Below, piece after piece: positions 8,955-14,739 of a stretch of DNA of 14,739 nucleotides. Source of the stretch: Christensenella sp. UBA7597 (GTDB lineage: Bacteria; Bacillota; Clostridia; Christensenellales; Borkfalkiaceae); contig DLQW01000080.1 in assembly GCA_002474405.1 (NCBI GenBank), forward strand, positions 1-14,739, given 5' to 3'. The number at the start of each line of letters is the position of its first letter. Position 1 is the stretch's first letter. The position numbers and the translations under genes are program-made. A model generated the notes under the pieces. That model did no database searches. It was given only the letters and a program-made list of their open reading frames with translations, and had not been told where the DNA came from.

Positions 8955-9005
8955 AAAAAACAGAGTCCTATCCCGAACGAAATCGGGGTTCGGCTCTGTT
9001 TTTTT
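8955..9005 (+). terminator. Intrinsic terminator of the sugar operon
   Basis: AACAGAG pairs with CTCTGTT around an inner stem CCGAAC/GTTCGG, followed by a run of seven T (to 9005), 19 nt after the GH36 stop. The 5' side begins with an A-run (8955-8960), so the structure could also stop transcripts arriving from the minus-strand ATPase genes. Confidence 0.9.
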
Positions 9006-9022
9006 GTGTAATTTATAATAAC

Positions 9023-9124
9023 GCAACGCGGTTGGAACGCTTTGAGACGGCATTTAATGCCGATAACATCAAGGATTACGGCGGTAAATATCGTGAAAAT
9101 ATTTACACGCCGTAAGCGCGTTGC
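9023..9124. other. Branched inverted-repeat element (three-way-junction-like)
   Basis: Three nested or adjacent dyads are visible. The outer arms are GCAACGCG (9023-9030) and CGCGTTGC (9117-9124). A small hairpin GGCAT-TTA-ATGCC sits at 9049-9061. A long hairpin pairs TTACGGCGGTAAATAT (9076-9091) with ATATTTAC plus CGCCGTAA (9099-9106 and 9108-9115), with one unpaired A and a 7-nt loop. Together they would fold into a closed multibranch structure on either strand. No U-tract follows on either side, so it is not a simple terminator. An open frame ending in TAA at 9113-9115 (…DYGGKYRENIYTP) runs through it, but without a start codon or ribosome binding site. It could be a structured RNA, a mobile-element end or a gene remnant; I do not recognise it. 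Confidence 0.5.
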
Positions 9125-9160
9125 AATAGGGGATTCATTCTCGAAAAAACATTATAACAT

Positions 9161-9208
9161 AAAAGTAAATCCGAACCATTCACTTGTTACAAGGATTTGG
9201 TTCGGATT
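9161..9208 (-). terminator. Terminator-like hairpin downstream of the tRNA-Leu remnant
   Basis: Perfect 11-bp arms AATCCGAACCA (9168-9178) and TGGTTCGGATT (9198-9208) enclose 19 nt. Read on the minus strand the hairpin comes 9 nt after the tRNA CCA and is followed by TACTTTTATG, a modest U-rich tail. It was most likely the terminator of the original tRNA-Leu gene. Confidence 0.55.
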
Positions 9209-9217
9209 ATACTGACT

Positions 9218-9272
9218 TGGTGCCCGTGGCCGGACTTGAACCGGCACGATCTTTCAATCGAGGGATTTTAAG
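9218..9272 (-). tRNA. tRNA-Leu(UAA) 3'-half remnant, probable attachment site
   Basis: Read on the minus strand this starts with a complete anticodon loop CTTAAAA (anticodon TAA at 9270-9268), the 3' anticodon-stem strand TCCCT, a long class II variable arm with a CGAT/ATCG stem, the T arm GCCGG-TTCAAGT-CCGGC, the acceptor strand CACGGGC, discriminator A and an encoded CCA. The 5' half is missing: the sequence before the loop (GATTTGC) does not pair with TCCCT, and no GCCCGTG acceptor strand or D arm occurs in the neighbouring sequence. It therefore cannot give a functional tRNA. Identity ending exactly at the anticodon loop is typical of an att site left by a tyrosine-integrase element. By the usual geometry, the intact tRNA would lie to the right, beyond this window. 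Confidence 0.85.
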
Positions 9273-9324
9273 GCAAATCACGCTATTTTTATGTCGATTT
9301 TAAAGTTTAACGACAAAACGAAAA

Positions 9325-9472
9325 AATGAAAGATTTTGCAATAAAAATCGATAAAAACAGCCGAAAGCACTATAAAATTCGCAAATCGAATTTTGCGCAC
9401 AGCTTCACAATATAGCGTTTAAAACCAGCAAGTACCCAAAAGTTCCCAAATAAGACTAACTGTATTTGTTTC
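9325..9472. repeat. Direct repeat copy A (~148 bp)
   Basis: This stretch aligns over its full length with 11321-11469, in the same orientation, with about 25 mismatches and one gap (about 83% identity by hand). The best conserved blocks are AATGAAAGATTTTGC at the left and GCAAGTACCCAAAAG at 9428-9442. It lies 143 bp past the stop of the DUF4143-type ATPase and 52 bp from the tRNA remnant. No convincing open frame is shared by both copies. Between the tRNA remnant and this copy (9273-9324) I see only AT-rich sequence. Confidence 0.8.
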
Positions 9473-9506
9473 GCAAAATTTAAAAAAATCTAATTTTGCG
9501 AAACAA
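9466..9506. repeat. Perfect 15-bp inverted repeat
   Basis: TTGTTTCGCAAAATT (9466-9480) and AATTTTGCGAAACAA (9492-9506) are perfect complements around an 11-nt A/T-rich spacer. It overlaps the right end of repeat copy A and is absent from copy B. There is no T-tract after it on either strand, so it may be a protein-binding or recombination site, or a 3'-end stabilising hairpin for the ATPase mRNA. The rest of the gap to the ATPase stop (9507-9615) is AT-rich with nothing recognisable. Confidence 0.6.
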
Positions 9507-9615
9507 GCCACCTTGCAATATCTATGATAAATGCCGATATTTGTATTTATTTTATAATTAACTTTATTTTCAGGAAAAGAGGAAAAGAGTGTAAAAAAAT
9601 TTCAAGTTAAAAACG

Positions 9616-10980
9616 CTAAACTTTTAAAGCCGATAAATCGAGGGCGATTTTTGTTGAAGCAGAAGTTGTTTTCTTTAAAAACATTGTCATATAAATAGGC
9701 AAATATAATTTTTTACCGTTTCTTTCAACATTTCCATTGCATAGAATAACTGCTTGCGAAATATTATAATTTTCATTTTTTAGCAAATTATCCAACGCCG
9801 AATGTATTTTATAATCCTTGCCGGATTTTACCTCAATCGGCAGCACATTTCCTTTGTATTCGATTAAAAAATCTACTTCGCCTTGTTTTTTACTGTTGAA
9901 ATAGTAAAGATTTTCATATCCATGCGCCGTCAGTTCCTGAGCTACCGCGTTTTCGAAAATCGCACCGAAATTGATTTCTTTTTCTTTGGCAAGCAGCTTC
10001 AGCTGAATATCAGTATCCATCAGAAGGTTCGAGAGAAGACCTATATCGCTATGAAACAGCTTGACCAGACGGTTATTTGCCGATAATTCCAACGGCGTTT
10101 TCGGCTCGGCAACGTTATACGCAGGTAAAGCGACGCCGGCTTTTTTCAGCCACATAAAATCATCCTGAATATCTTTCACGGCATAACCTTTTCCGATTTC
10201 GCCAAGTGAAAAACGCTTGTTTTTACTATTCAATTCCTGGGGAAGAATGCGATAAATCGTATCTAAATGAACTTTTTGTTGCTGTGGGGCGTATTGTACA
10301 ATGTCTTTCCTATAATATTGATCGATTTTTTGCTGTACTTCGTTTACTTTTTTTAAGTCGTTGGTAAATACGAAAGTTTGTACTGCTTCGGGCATTCCTC
10401 CAATCAGAAGATATTTATAAAAAGCGTCGATTAATCTCTCGTGAATCAGCGTATCGACGGGTTTTTCCTGCGCAAAACAATCGCCTAAATGATCGATCAC
10501 AGATTGCTTCAATCCCGCAGACCATAAAAATTCTTCAAAGTCGAGTGGAAACATTCTCATTTCTCTCATATATCCTGTAGGCCACGAGGCAATATTATTG
10601 AGTTCGACGCCAAGCATAGACCCCGAAAAAATATAGCGGAATTTGCCGTTTTCAACTAAAAATTTGGCAAGCGTGATTAAATCGCAGTTTTTGGCGTATT
10701 GAATTTCATCGAGAAAAATCAGTGTTTCGCCGACAGCCAGATTTTCCGAAGTAAGCGCGGAAATACGGAAAAGTAAATCTTCGGCGTTTTTTGCCTGTTC
10801 CAGAACGGGAATAAATTCTTTTTGTTCGTATAAATTAATTTCAATAAAGTGCTTGAAATTTGCTTTACCGAATTCGCGGATAAGATAAGATTTCCCCACC
10901 TGCCGCGCGCCGGTAATTAAAAGCGCGTCGTTACTGTTTTTCCACTCGTTTAATAATTGTTCGGCTTTTCTTTTTAGCAT
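9616..10980 (-). CDS. AAA-family ATPase, AAA_14/DUF4143 type
   Basis: This 454-residue protein has an N-terminal P-loop ATPase domain with Walker A GARQVGKS (24-31), Walker B LIFLDEIQ (87-94) and a sensor-like strand RYIFSGSMLG soon after. The middle region (~200-330) is the helical DUF4143-type part. The C-terminus (~340-400) carries a PD-(D/E)xK nuclease-like pattern: GEVDF with D370, then IEVK with E383 and K385. Proteins of this architecture are common singletons in gut bacteria and archaea; their biological role is not established, and mobile or defence-related functions are only suspected. The ATG has GAGGA 5-6 nt upstream. A promoter with three overlying iterons precedes it. The composition is clearly more AT-rich than the sugar genes, consistent with horizontal acquisition. 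Domain assignment is firm; function is unknown. Confidence 0.9.
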   Translation of the reverse strand: MLKRKAEQLLNEWKNSNDALLITGARQVGKSYLIREFGKANFKHFIEINLYEQKEFIPVLEQAKNAEDLLFRISALTSENLAVGETLIFLDEIQYAKNCDLITLAKFLVENGKFRYIFSGSMLGVELNNIASWPTGYMREMRMFPLDFEEFLWSAGLKQSVIDHLGDCFAQEKPVDTLIHERLIDAFYKYLLIGGMPEAVQTFVFTNDLKKVNEVQQKIDQYYRKDIVQYAPQQQKVHLDTIYRILPQELNSKNKRFSLGEIGKGYAVKDIQDDFMWLKKAGVALPAYNVAEPKTPLELSANNRLVKLFHSDIGLLSNLLMDTDIQLKLLAKEKEINFGAIFENAVAQELTAHGYENLYYFNSKKQGEVDFLIEYKGNVLPIEVKSGKDYKIHSALDNLLKNENYNISQAVILCNGNVERNGKKLYLPIYMTMFLKKTTSASTKIALDLSALKV

Positions 10981-11012
10981 AATTATCCTCGGTCTGATTT
11001 TTTATCTACTAT

Positions 11013-11041
11013 ATTATACATCAAAGTCAAACTTTTTCCAA
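11013..11041 (-). promoter_or_regulatory. Promoter of the DUF4143-type ATPase gene
   Basis: On the minus strand, TTGGAA (-35, 11041-11036) and TATAAT (-10, 11018-11013) are separated by 17 nt. Transcription would start near 11006, some 25 nt before the ATG. The -35 hexamer lies inside the first iteron, so a protein bound there should block RNA polymerase. Confidence 0.65.
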
Positions 11042-11108
11042 CTGTTTTAACGGCATTTATTAAACTTTTTCCAACTTTATTTTTCAAAAAAATTAAACTT
11101 TTTCTAAT
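11027..11108. repeat. Three 16-bp iterons with exact 33-bp period
   Basis: Copies start at 11027 (TCAAACTTTTTCCAAC), 11060 (TTAAACTTTTTCCAAC) and 11093 (TTAAACTTTTTCTAAT). The 17-nt spacers are unrelated in sequence, so the period, close to three helical turns, is what is conserved. The array begins at the -35 box of the ATPase promoter and extends upstream, as expected for cooperative operator sites. A degraded partial match (TTAAACTTTT) occurs at 11175. No candidate regulator gene is adjacent apart from the ATPase itself. Confidence 0.8.
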
Positions 11109-11320
11109 TTTAAAAGGCGGGCGTTGCATTTTTGTGGCAAGAAACTCATACAAAAAACACTACAAGAAATAGTTTTAAACTTTTAGTTGCATTAATCATA
11201 TAAATGTATTGTATTGAATTTCAAAAATCAGAAATACCGCATTTCCTAAGATTTTGCCACATTTTCATTTTATAAATTTTAATCGGAAATCGCCATTAAA
11301 ATCGCCTGCGGGTAATCGCC
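11109..11320. other. AT-rich intergenic stretch without a gene
   Basis: I see no credible coding frame here. The segment contains a widely spaced inverted pair, TGTGGCAA and TTGCCACA (near 11132 and 11256), and three closely spaced AATCGCC heptamers between 11287 and 11320, just before repeat copy B. Neither is enough to name a function. Confidence 0.4.
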
Positions 11321-11469
11321 AATGAAAGATTTTGCTATAAAAATCGCTTAAAAACAGCTAAAATCATGATAAAATCCGCAAATCGCATTTTGCACATAAC
11401 TTTGCAATATATTGTTAAAAACAAGCAAGTACCCAAAAGGTCCCGAATAAGTTTAGCGGTATTTCTTTC
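11321..11469. repeat. Direct repeat copy B (~149 bp)
   Basis: This is the second copy of the repeat at 9325-9472, same orientation, about 83% identical by hand alignment. It begins 12 bp past the stop of the DUF234-type ATPase gene on the minus strand. Together the two copies flank the DUF4143-type ATPase gene as a direct repeat and each also trails an ATPase gene. No tRNA sequence lies next to this copy. Confidence 0.8.
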
Positions 11470-11481
11470 AAATGATCGCTT

Positions 11482-12858
11482 TTATTTATACATATCTTCT
11501 ATCGGAATTAAAATATAACTTTCATTGTCATCGATTTTGAATCCACTTTTTGAAATGAAACCAAGCCGACTGTACGAAATTTCCGCTTTGGAAAGTTGAG
11601 TTTTTTCTTCATTCACAATAGTATTGTCAAGCGGCGATTTTGTAAATTTAACTTCATAAAACGTGTAACCGTTTTTATCAAGAGTAACCACGCCAAATTC
11701 ACCGTTTCGTTTGTTTTTTGCGTCATCGTAATAGTATTTTCCCACTTTATAAAGAACGGGCGAAATCAAACCGGCTTTATTTTTTCGTATCAGATATTGT
11801 TTTGATATTTCCTCGAATTCTTTCGGAACAAATTGTGTTTCAAAGTTTTCGGAAATAAATTCATCGTAAAAAGCTTCTGCGGGCATCACTGAAAAATATG
11901 AGGTTTTCGGAAAAATATATTTGTAATAAAACTTAGAGAGCCGATCGCAGATTACGTAGTAACTTTTCTTTTCCGTTTCGTCGTTGATGGGAAATTCTTT
12001 TTTCACTACGTCCATAGAGATCAGTTTTTTCAGCGTGTCTACAAGCGATGGAGAGGAGGATACTTTGGATGAATTGAGTATATCCGAAAATTTAGCGTTG
12101 CCACGGGCAATCGATAAAAACACTTCGTTGGCGTTTGCCATTTTTGAAATTTCCGTTTCAAGAGTGATTTCCGGATCTTTTTCGAAGCGCGCCCCCTGAG
12201 AAGCAATTAACGCTATAATATTTTCCTTTACCGTTTTCGAATCATCCACATATCTGTTATAGTATGGGATTCCGCCAAAAACCGAATAAATTTTTACTTT
12301 ATCTTCGTTAGAAAAATTCGGGTAAAAACAGGCCGATTCGTAATAATTCATTTGTTTCAGATTGATATTCAACCCGATGCGCTTGTGCAGCGGGTTGTCT
12401 TCGTTCATCAATTTTTCCATTATTTCAACGTAAGAGCCGCAGAGAATGAGTTTCATCTTGCAGTTCATTGCGTATGCGTCGATTGTTTTCTGAAACACGC
12501 TGTCGCATTCAACAACTTTTTCACGCAGATACGGATATTCGTCAATCACGACAATTAGCTTTTCTTTTTTGGAATAACGAAATAAATATTCAAGTGCCGT
12601 ATCAAACGTTTTAAACGCCGGCGTGGGAATTCCGAATGTTTCGCCGATAAGTTCGGAAAAAGCTTCGGTATTCGATGCTTCGGAAACTTTTGTACACTCG
12701 AAATAAATAAACGGGCAGTCTACGCCTTTCAGCGATTGCTTAATCAGTTCGCTTTTACCAATACGACGTCTGCCATATACTAAAATTCCCTCGTATTCGT
12801 TTGACGAATACGCTTCTTTCAAACGTTTTAATTCCTCAGATCTTCCGATAAAGTTCAT
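11482..12858 (-). CDS. ATP-binding protein, ATPase_2/DUF234 type
   Basis: This 458-residue protein opens with the family signature 'MNFIGRSEELKRL', then Walker A GRRRIGKS (29-36), Walker B LIVVIDE (101-107) and a sensor strand LILCGSY. A helical or winged-helix segment (~210-310) follows. The C-terminal DUF234-type part has 'GEFGVVTLD' and YEVKF, a possible PD-(D/E)xK-like E-x-K motif. Such ATPases are related to archaeal-type AAA NTPases; their function is largely unknown. The frame opens 16 codons earlier, but ATG 12858 is chosen because GGAGGG sits 8 nt upstream and because the predicted transcript starts near 12888, inside the longer version. It is AT-rich like the first ATPase but belongs to a different subfamily; the two are not recent duplicates. 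It has its own strong promoter and a copy of the 148-bp repeat just past its stop. Confidence 0.88.
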   Translation of the reverse strand: MNFIGRSEELKRLKEAYSSNEYEGILVYGRRRIGKSELIKQSLKGVDCPFIYFECTKVSEASNTEAFSELIGETFGIPTPAFKTFDTALEYLFRYSKKEKLIVVIDEYPYLREKVVECDSVFQKTIDAYAMNCKMKLILCGSYVEIMEKLMNEDNPLHKRIGLNINLKQMNYYESACFYPNFSNEDKVKIYSVFGGIPYYNRYVDDSKTVKENIIALIASQGARFEKDPEITLETEISKMANANEVFLSIARGNAKFSDILNSSKVSSSPSLVDTLKKLISMDVVKKEFPINDETEKKSYYVICDRLSKFYYKYIFPKTSYFSVMPAEAFYDEFISENFETQFVPKEFEEISKQYLIRKNKAGLISPVLYKVGKYYYDDAKNKRNGEFGVVTLDKNGYTFYEVKFTKSPLDNTIVNEEKTQLSKAEISYSRLGFISKSGFKIDDNESYILIPIEDMYK

Positions 12859-12888
12859 ACTCGGTTCCCTCCGACTCGGTTTCTTCCG
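12859..12888 (-). repeat. 15-bp tandem duplication forming the ATPase leader and RBS
   Basis: On the minus strand the leader reads CGGAAGAAACCGAGT then CGGAGGGAACCGAGT, followed directly by ATG. The copies differ at two positions, and the second supplies the GGAGGG ribosome binding site. The first copy with preceding bases can form CTCGG-AAGAAA-CCGAG, and the second can form TCGG-AGGGAA-CCGA with the ribosome binding site in the stem and loop. This suggests possible structure-dependent translation. Confidence 0.75.
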
Positions 12889-12894
12889 AGCAAT

Positions 12895-12923
12895 ATAGTA
12901 CCACAAATATTCTTGAAAGTCAA
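12895..12923 (-). promoter_or_regulatory. Promoter of the DUF234-type ATPase gene
   Basis: On the minus strand, TTGACT (12923-12918) and TACTAT (12900-12895) are separated by 17 nt, close to the sigma-A consensus. A/T tracts at 12931-12943 lie where an UP element would be. Transcription should start near 12888, giving a leader of about 30 nt. Confidence 0.75.
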
Positions 12924-12950
12924 TCGATTTAAAAAAATTTTTTGTTTTGT

Positions 12951-12969
12951 ATGTGTGTGTGGGGGGGGG
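12951..12969. repeat. TG dinucleotide run followed by a G9 tract
   Basis: ATGTGTGTGT is followed directly by nine G residues (12961-12969), about 40 bp upstream of the -35 box of the ATPase promoter. Such tracts slip during replication and are also error-prone in sequencing. The remaining sequence to 13103 is AT-rich with no gene that I can support. Confidence 0.8.
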
Positions 12970-13103
12970 TAATTAAAATGCTAGGGTGGAGTATCAAAAC
13001 ATTTGTTGTTCCTAATTTTTTTCATATACTTTAAAATGCTTTTCAATCTCTGTTTTGAAGAAAAACGACCATTAAAAACTGAAAATTAAACCGTTTTCAT
13101 ATC

Positions 13104-13133
13104 TTGACTTTTTCTTTGATTTTATAATACTAT
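13104..13133 (+). promoter_or_regulatory. Candidate promoter for the GH78 gene (distal)
   Basis: TTGACT at 13104-13109 and TACTAT at 13128-13133 have an 18-nt spacer; a perfect TATAAT also occurs at 13123-13128 but only 13 nt away. A second TATAAT at 13223-13228, nearer the gene, lacks a good -35 box. Which one is used cannot be told from sequence. Confidence 0.45.
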
Positions 13134-13245
13134 ACGGTTTTGCGCCGCCGTTTTGCCGCGCTGCAATAAAAGAATAGCATAAAAAAATAAAAAAGTGCTT
13201 TATTTCGCCGCGCCGTGTATTGTATAATAAAAAATACAAAAAGGT

Positions 13246-13270
13246 CGTTTTTGGCGAAAGCGCAAAAACG
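13246..13270 (+). promoter_or_regulatory. Palindrome/hairpin upstream of the GH78 gene
   Basis: Arms CGTTTTTG (13246-13253) and CAAAAACG (13263-13270) close on an inner GC-GAAA-GC hairpin with one bulged G. It lies 16 nt before the GH78 ribosome binding site and just after the proximal TATAAT (13223). It may be an operator for a sugar-responsive repressor or a leader hairpin. Confidence 0.45.
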
Positions 13271-13297
13271 CACGGAAGCAGATACAGGAACGATAAT

Positions 13298-14739
13298 ATG
13301 TGGATAAAAAGGGAAAGCTTAACTGAAAACGACGGACTGCCTGTGTTCGTGAAGTTTTTCATAGCGGAAAAAGGTTTGAAAAGCTGCAGCCTGAAAATTA
13401 CGGCTACGGGAATTTTCGACGTGAATATCAACGGGTACGAAATTCCCGACCGTTTTATGCCGGGGTGGAGCAATTACTTCCGGCATATCGATTTGTGCAG
13501 TTACGATATTACGGAACGGATCATTCCCGGCGGCGAAAACACGCTGAGAGTAACCGTTGCAAACGGGTGGTATTCGGGCAAACTCGGTTACGGGAACAAA
13601 ACGAACGTGTTCGGCGACGAAAAAAGATTGTTTGCCGAGCTTACGCTGACGTACGACGACGGGCATACCGATACAATCGTTTCGGACGAAAGCTGGAAAA
13701 TCGCCGTTTCCGACGTAATTGCCGCCGATTTTTTCGACGGAGAAACGATTGACGCGCGGCGCCGCGGACGGGCGGAAAAAATTGTCGGTAACGCTGTAAT
13801 CACCGATTTCGGTGTTCCGTTTCACGCGTATTCGCGTGAGCCGGTGCGCGTAACGGAGCGTATTTTGCCGCAGGTGATTTTCAGCGACGAAAATACCGTG
13901 CGGTACGATTTCGGCTGCAATTTCGCTGGCGTTATAAAAGTAACGGCAAAGGGAAAAGGCGGCGAGAAAATCGTAGCGATATACGGCGAAACGACGGACG
14001 AAAACGGCAAGGTGTACACCGCGAATCTGCGCCGCGCGAAATGTACCGACGAATTTATTCTTTCCGGCGGCGAAGATACGTTCGAGCCGAAGTTTACCTA
14101 TCACGGCTTCCGCTATGCGGAGCTGAAGAAAACCGCCGGAACGGAGATAGTAAGGGCGGAAGGGCTGGCGATTTCGCAGGATATAGAATATTACGGCAGT
14201 TTCGAATGTTCCGACGAGGTGGTGAACGGCGTTTACCGTATGGCTTTGCGCGGACAAAAAAGCAATTTCATTTCTATCCCCACCGATTGCCCGCAGCGGG
14301 ACGAGCGGCTCGGCTGGACGGGCGACGCGGAGGTGTTCTGCAATTCGGCGATGTTCAATGCGGATTGCGATTTATTCTTTAAAAATTACCTTTCCCTCGT
14401 GCGGGAGGACGCGCTGCCCGACGGAAAAATTCCGTCGATCGTGCCGTTTTATATGGGAATTTCGGATAACACGGCGGGCGTGCCCGGTTGGGGAGACTGC
14501 ATTACCGTGATGCCGTATTTTCATTTTCTGCATTACAGGGATGCGTCGGCGGCGGAAGAAAATCTGCCGGCGGCGGAAAAATGGATAGGCTATTATCTTG
14601 CGAAAAGCGAAAATTATTTAACGAAAATCACGAATAACTTCGGGGACTGGCTGTCGGTGAACGGCGATACCGATCCCAACGTGATCAATCAGTGCTTTTT
14701 CGGATATTCCGCGTTGCTTACGGCGAAGCTGTGCGAAAT
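13298..14739 (+). CDS. GH78 alpha-L-rhamnosidase (3' partial)
   Basis: The frame is open from ATG 13298 to the right edge, giving 480 residues of a family usually about 850-1000 long. The start has AGGAA (13286-13290) 7 nt upstream. There is no signal peptide, so the enzyme is cytoplasmic and removes terminal alpha-L-rhamnose from imported glycans or glycosides. Residues ~25-150 form the N-terminal rhamnosidase beta domain, ending in the hallmark 'ESWKI...ADFFDGETIDAR'. Residues ~180-300 form the next beta-sandwich (YDFGCNFAGVIKV, then 'FEPKFTYHGFRYAEL'). The catalytic alpha/alpha barrel then begins, with the family signature PTDCPQRDERLGWTGDAE at 328-345, whose acidic residues line the active site. 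It points away from the ATPase island and has its own upstream region, so it is not part of the upstream operon, although GC and codon use match that operon. Confidence 0.92.
   Translation, partial: MWIKRESLTENDGLPVFVKFFIAEKGLKSCSLKITATGIFDVNINGYEIPDRFMPGWSNYFRHIDLCSYDITERIIPGGENTLRVTVANGWYSGKLGYGNKTNVFGDEKRLFAELTLTYDDGHTDTIVSDESWKIAVSDVIAADFFDGETIDARRRGRAEKIVGNAVITDFGVPFHAYSREPVRVTERILPQVIFSDENTVRYDFGCNFAGVIKVTAKGKGGEKIVAIYGETTDENGKVYTANLRRAKCTDEFILSGGEDTFEPKFTYHGFRYAELKKTAGTEIVRAEGLAISQDIEYYGSFECSDEVVNGVYRMALRGQKSNFISIPTDCPQRDERLGWTGDAEVFCNSAMFNADCDLFFKNYLSLVREDALPDGKIPSIVPFYMGISDNTAGVPGWGDCITVMPYFHFLHYRDASAAEENLPAAEKWIGYYLAKSENYLTKITNNFGDWLSVNGDTDPNVINQCFFGYSALLTAKLCE

Noticed and set aside
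9011..9115. Short + frame ending in YGGKYRENIYTP as a gene fragment.
   Set aside because: The frame has no start codon or ribosome binding site, and the strong overlapping dyads explain the sequence at least as well. It is mentioned only within the dyad entry.
9023..9124. Integron attC site.
   Set aside because: The ends do not match the RYYYAAC and GTTRRRY core sites and no integron integrase is in the window.
9218..9600. tRNA-Leu(UAA) interrupted by a group I intron in the anticodon loop.
   Set aside because: Such introns are known in tRNA-Leu(UAA), but no 5' exon (GCCCGTG acceptor strand or D arm) is found in the next several hundred bases, and the base before the 3' half is not the terminal G expected of a group I intron.
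11027..11108. Mini-CRISPR array.
   Set aside because: Repeats are only 16 bp with 17-nt A/T-rich spacers, overlap a promoter, and no cas gene is present. An operator array is simpler.
13319..14257. Long minus-strand open frame opposite the GH78 gene.
   Set aside because: It is a shadow of the GH78 reading frame, which carries the family signature PTDCPQRDERLGWTGDAE on the + strand.

Overview
The window looks like chromosome of a Gram-positive, gut-type Bacillota (Clostridia-like). This is inferred from strong AGGAGG-type ribosome binding sites, sigma-A-like promoters, a lipoprotein-style secretion signal and a binding-protein sugar ABC transporter with no dedicated ATPase gene. No ribosomal or taxonomic marker is present, so the assignment is tentative.

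Region 1 (1-8936, + strand, moderate GC) is one carbohydrate-utilisation operon. It holds a CUT1-type sugar-binding protein (5' end off the window), two permeases of the MalF and MalG types, a large surface lipoprotein, a smaller protein without signal peptide, and a GH36 alpha-galactosidase. The lipoprotein has a TIM-barrel-like enzyme domain, an Ig-like domain and two tandem carbohydrate-binding-like modules. The smaller protein is a paralogue of the lipoprotein's enzyme domain. A likely scheme is surface binding or cleavage, import by the ABC system, then cytoplasmic trimming by the second paralogue and the GH36 enzyme. The operon closes with a strong intrinsic terminator at 8955-9005.

Region 2 (about 9007-13100) is an AT-rich island, unlike its flanks. 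Its left part carries an elaborate branched dyad (9023-9124) and, on the minus strand, only the 3' half of a tRNA-Leu(UAA) gene (9218-9272) followed by a terminator-like hairpin. A tRNA 3' half without its 5' half is the usual scar of integrase-mediated insertion. The island then carries two minus-strand AAA-family ATPase genes: an AAA_14/DUF4143-type protein (9616-10980) and an ATPase_2/DUF234-type protein (11482-12858). A ~148-bp direct repeat, about 83% identical by hand alignment, lies downstream of each ATPase gene and so flanks the first one. The first ATPase promoter is overlain by three 16-bp iterons with an exact 33-bp period. The second has a near-consensus promoter and a leader made almost entirely of a 15-bp tandem duplication carrying the ribosome binding site.

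Region 3 (13104-14739, + strand) returns to the composition of region 1. It encodes a GH78 alpha-L-rhamnosidase that runs off the right edge, with possible promoters and a hairpin or operator-like palindrome upstream. Alpha-galactosidase plus alpha-rhamnosidase on either side of the island suggests plant cell wall (pectin-like) or plant glycoside use; this is inference. The most unusual material is the ATPase island and the uncharacterised DEP-motif enzyme pair.
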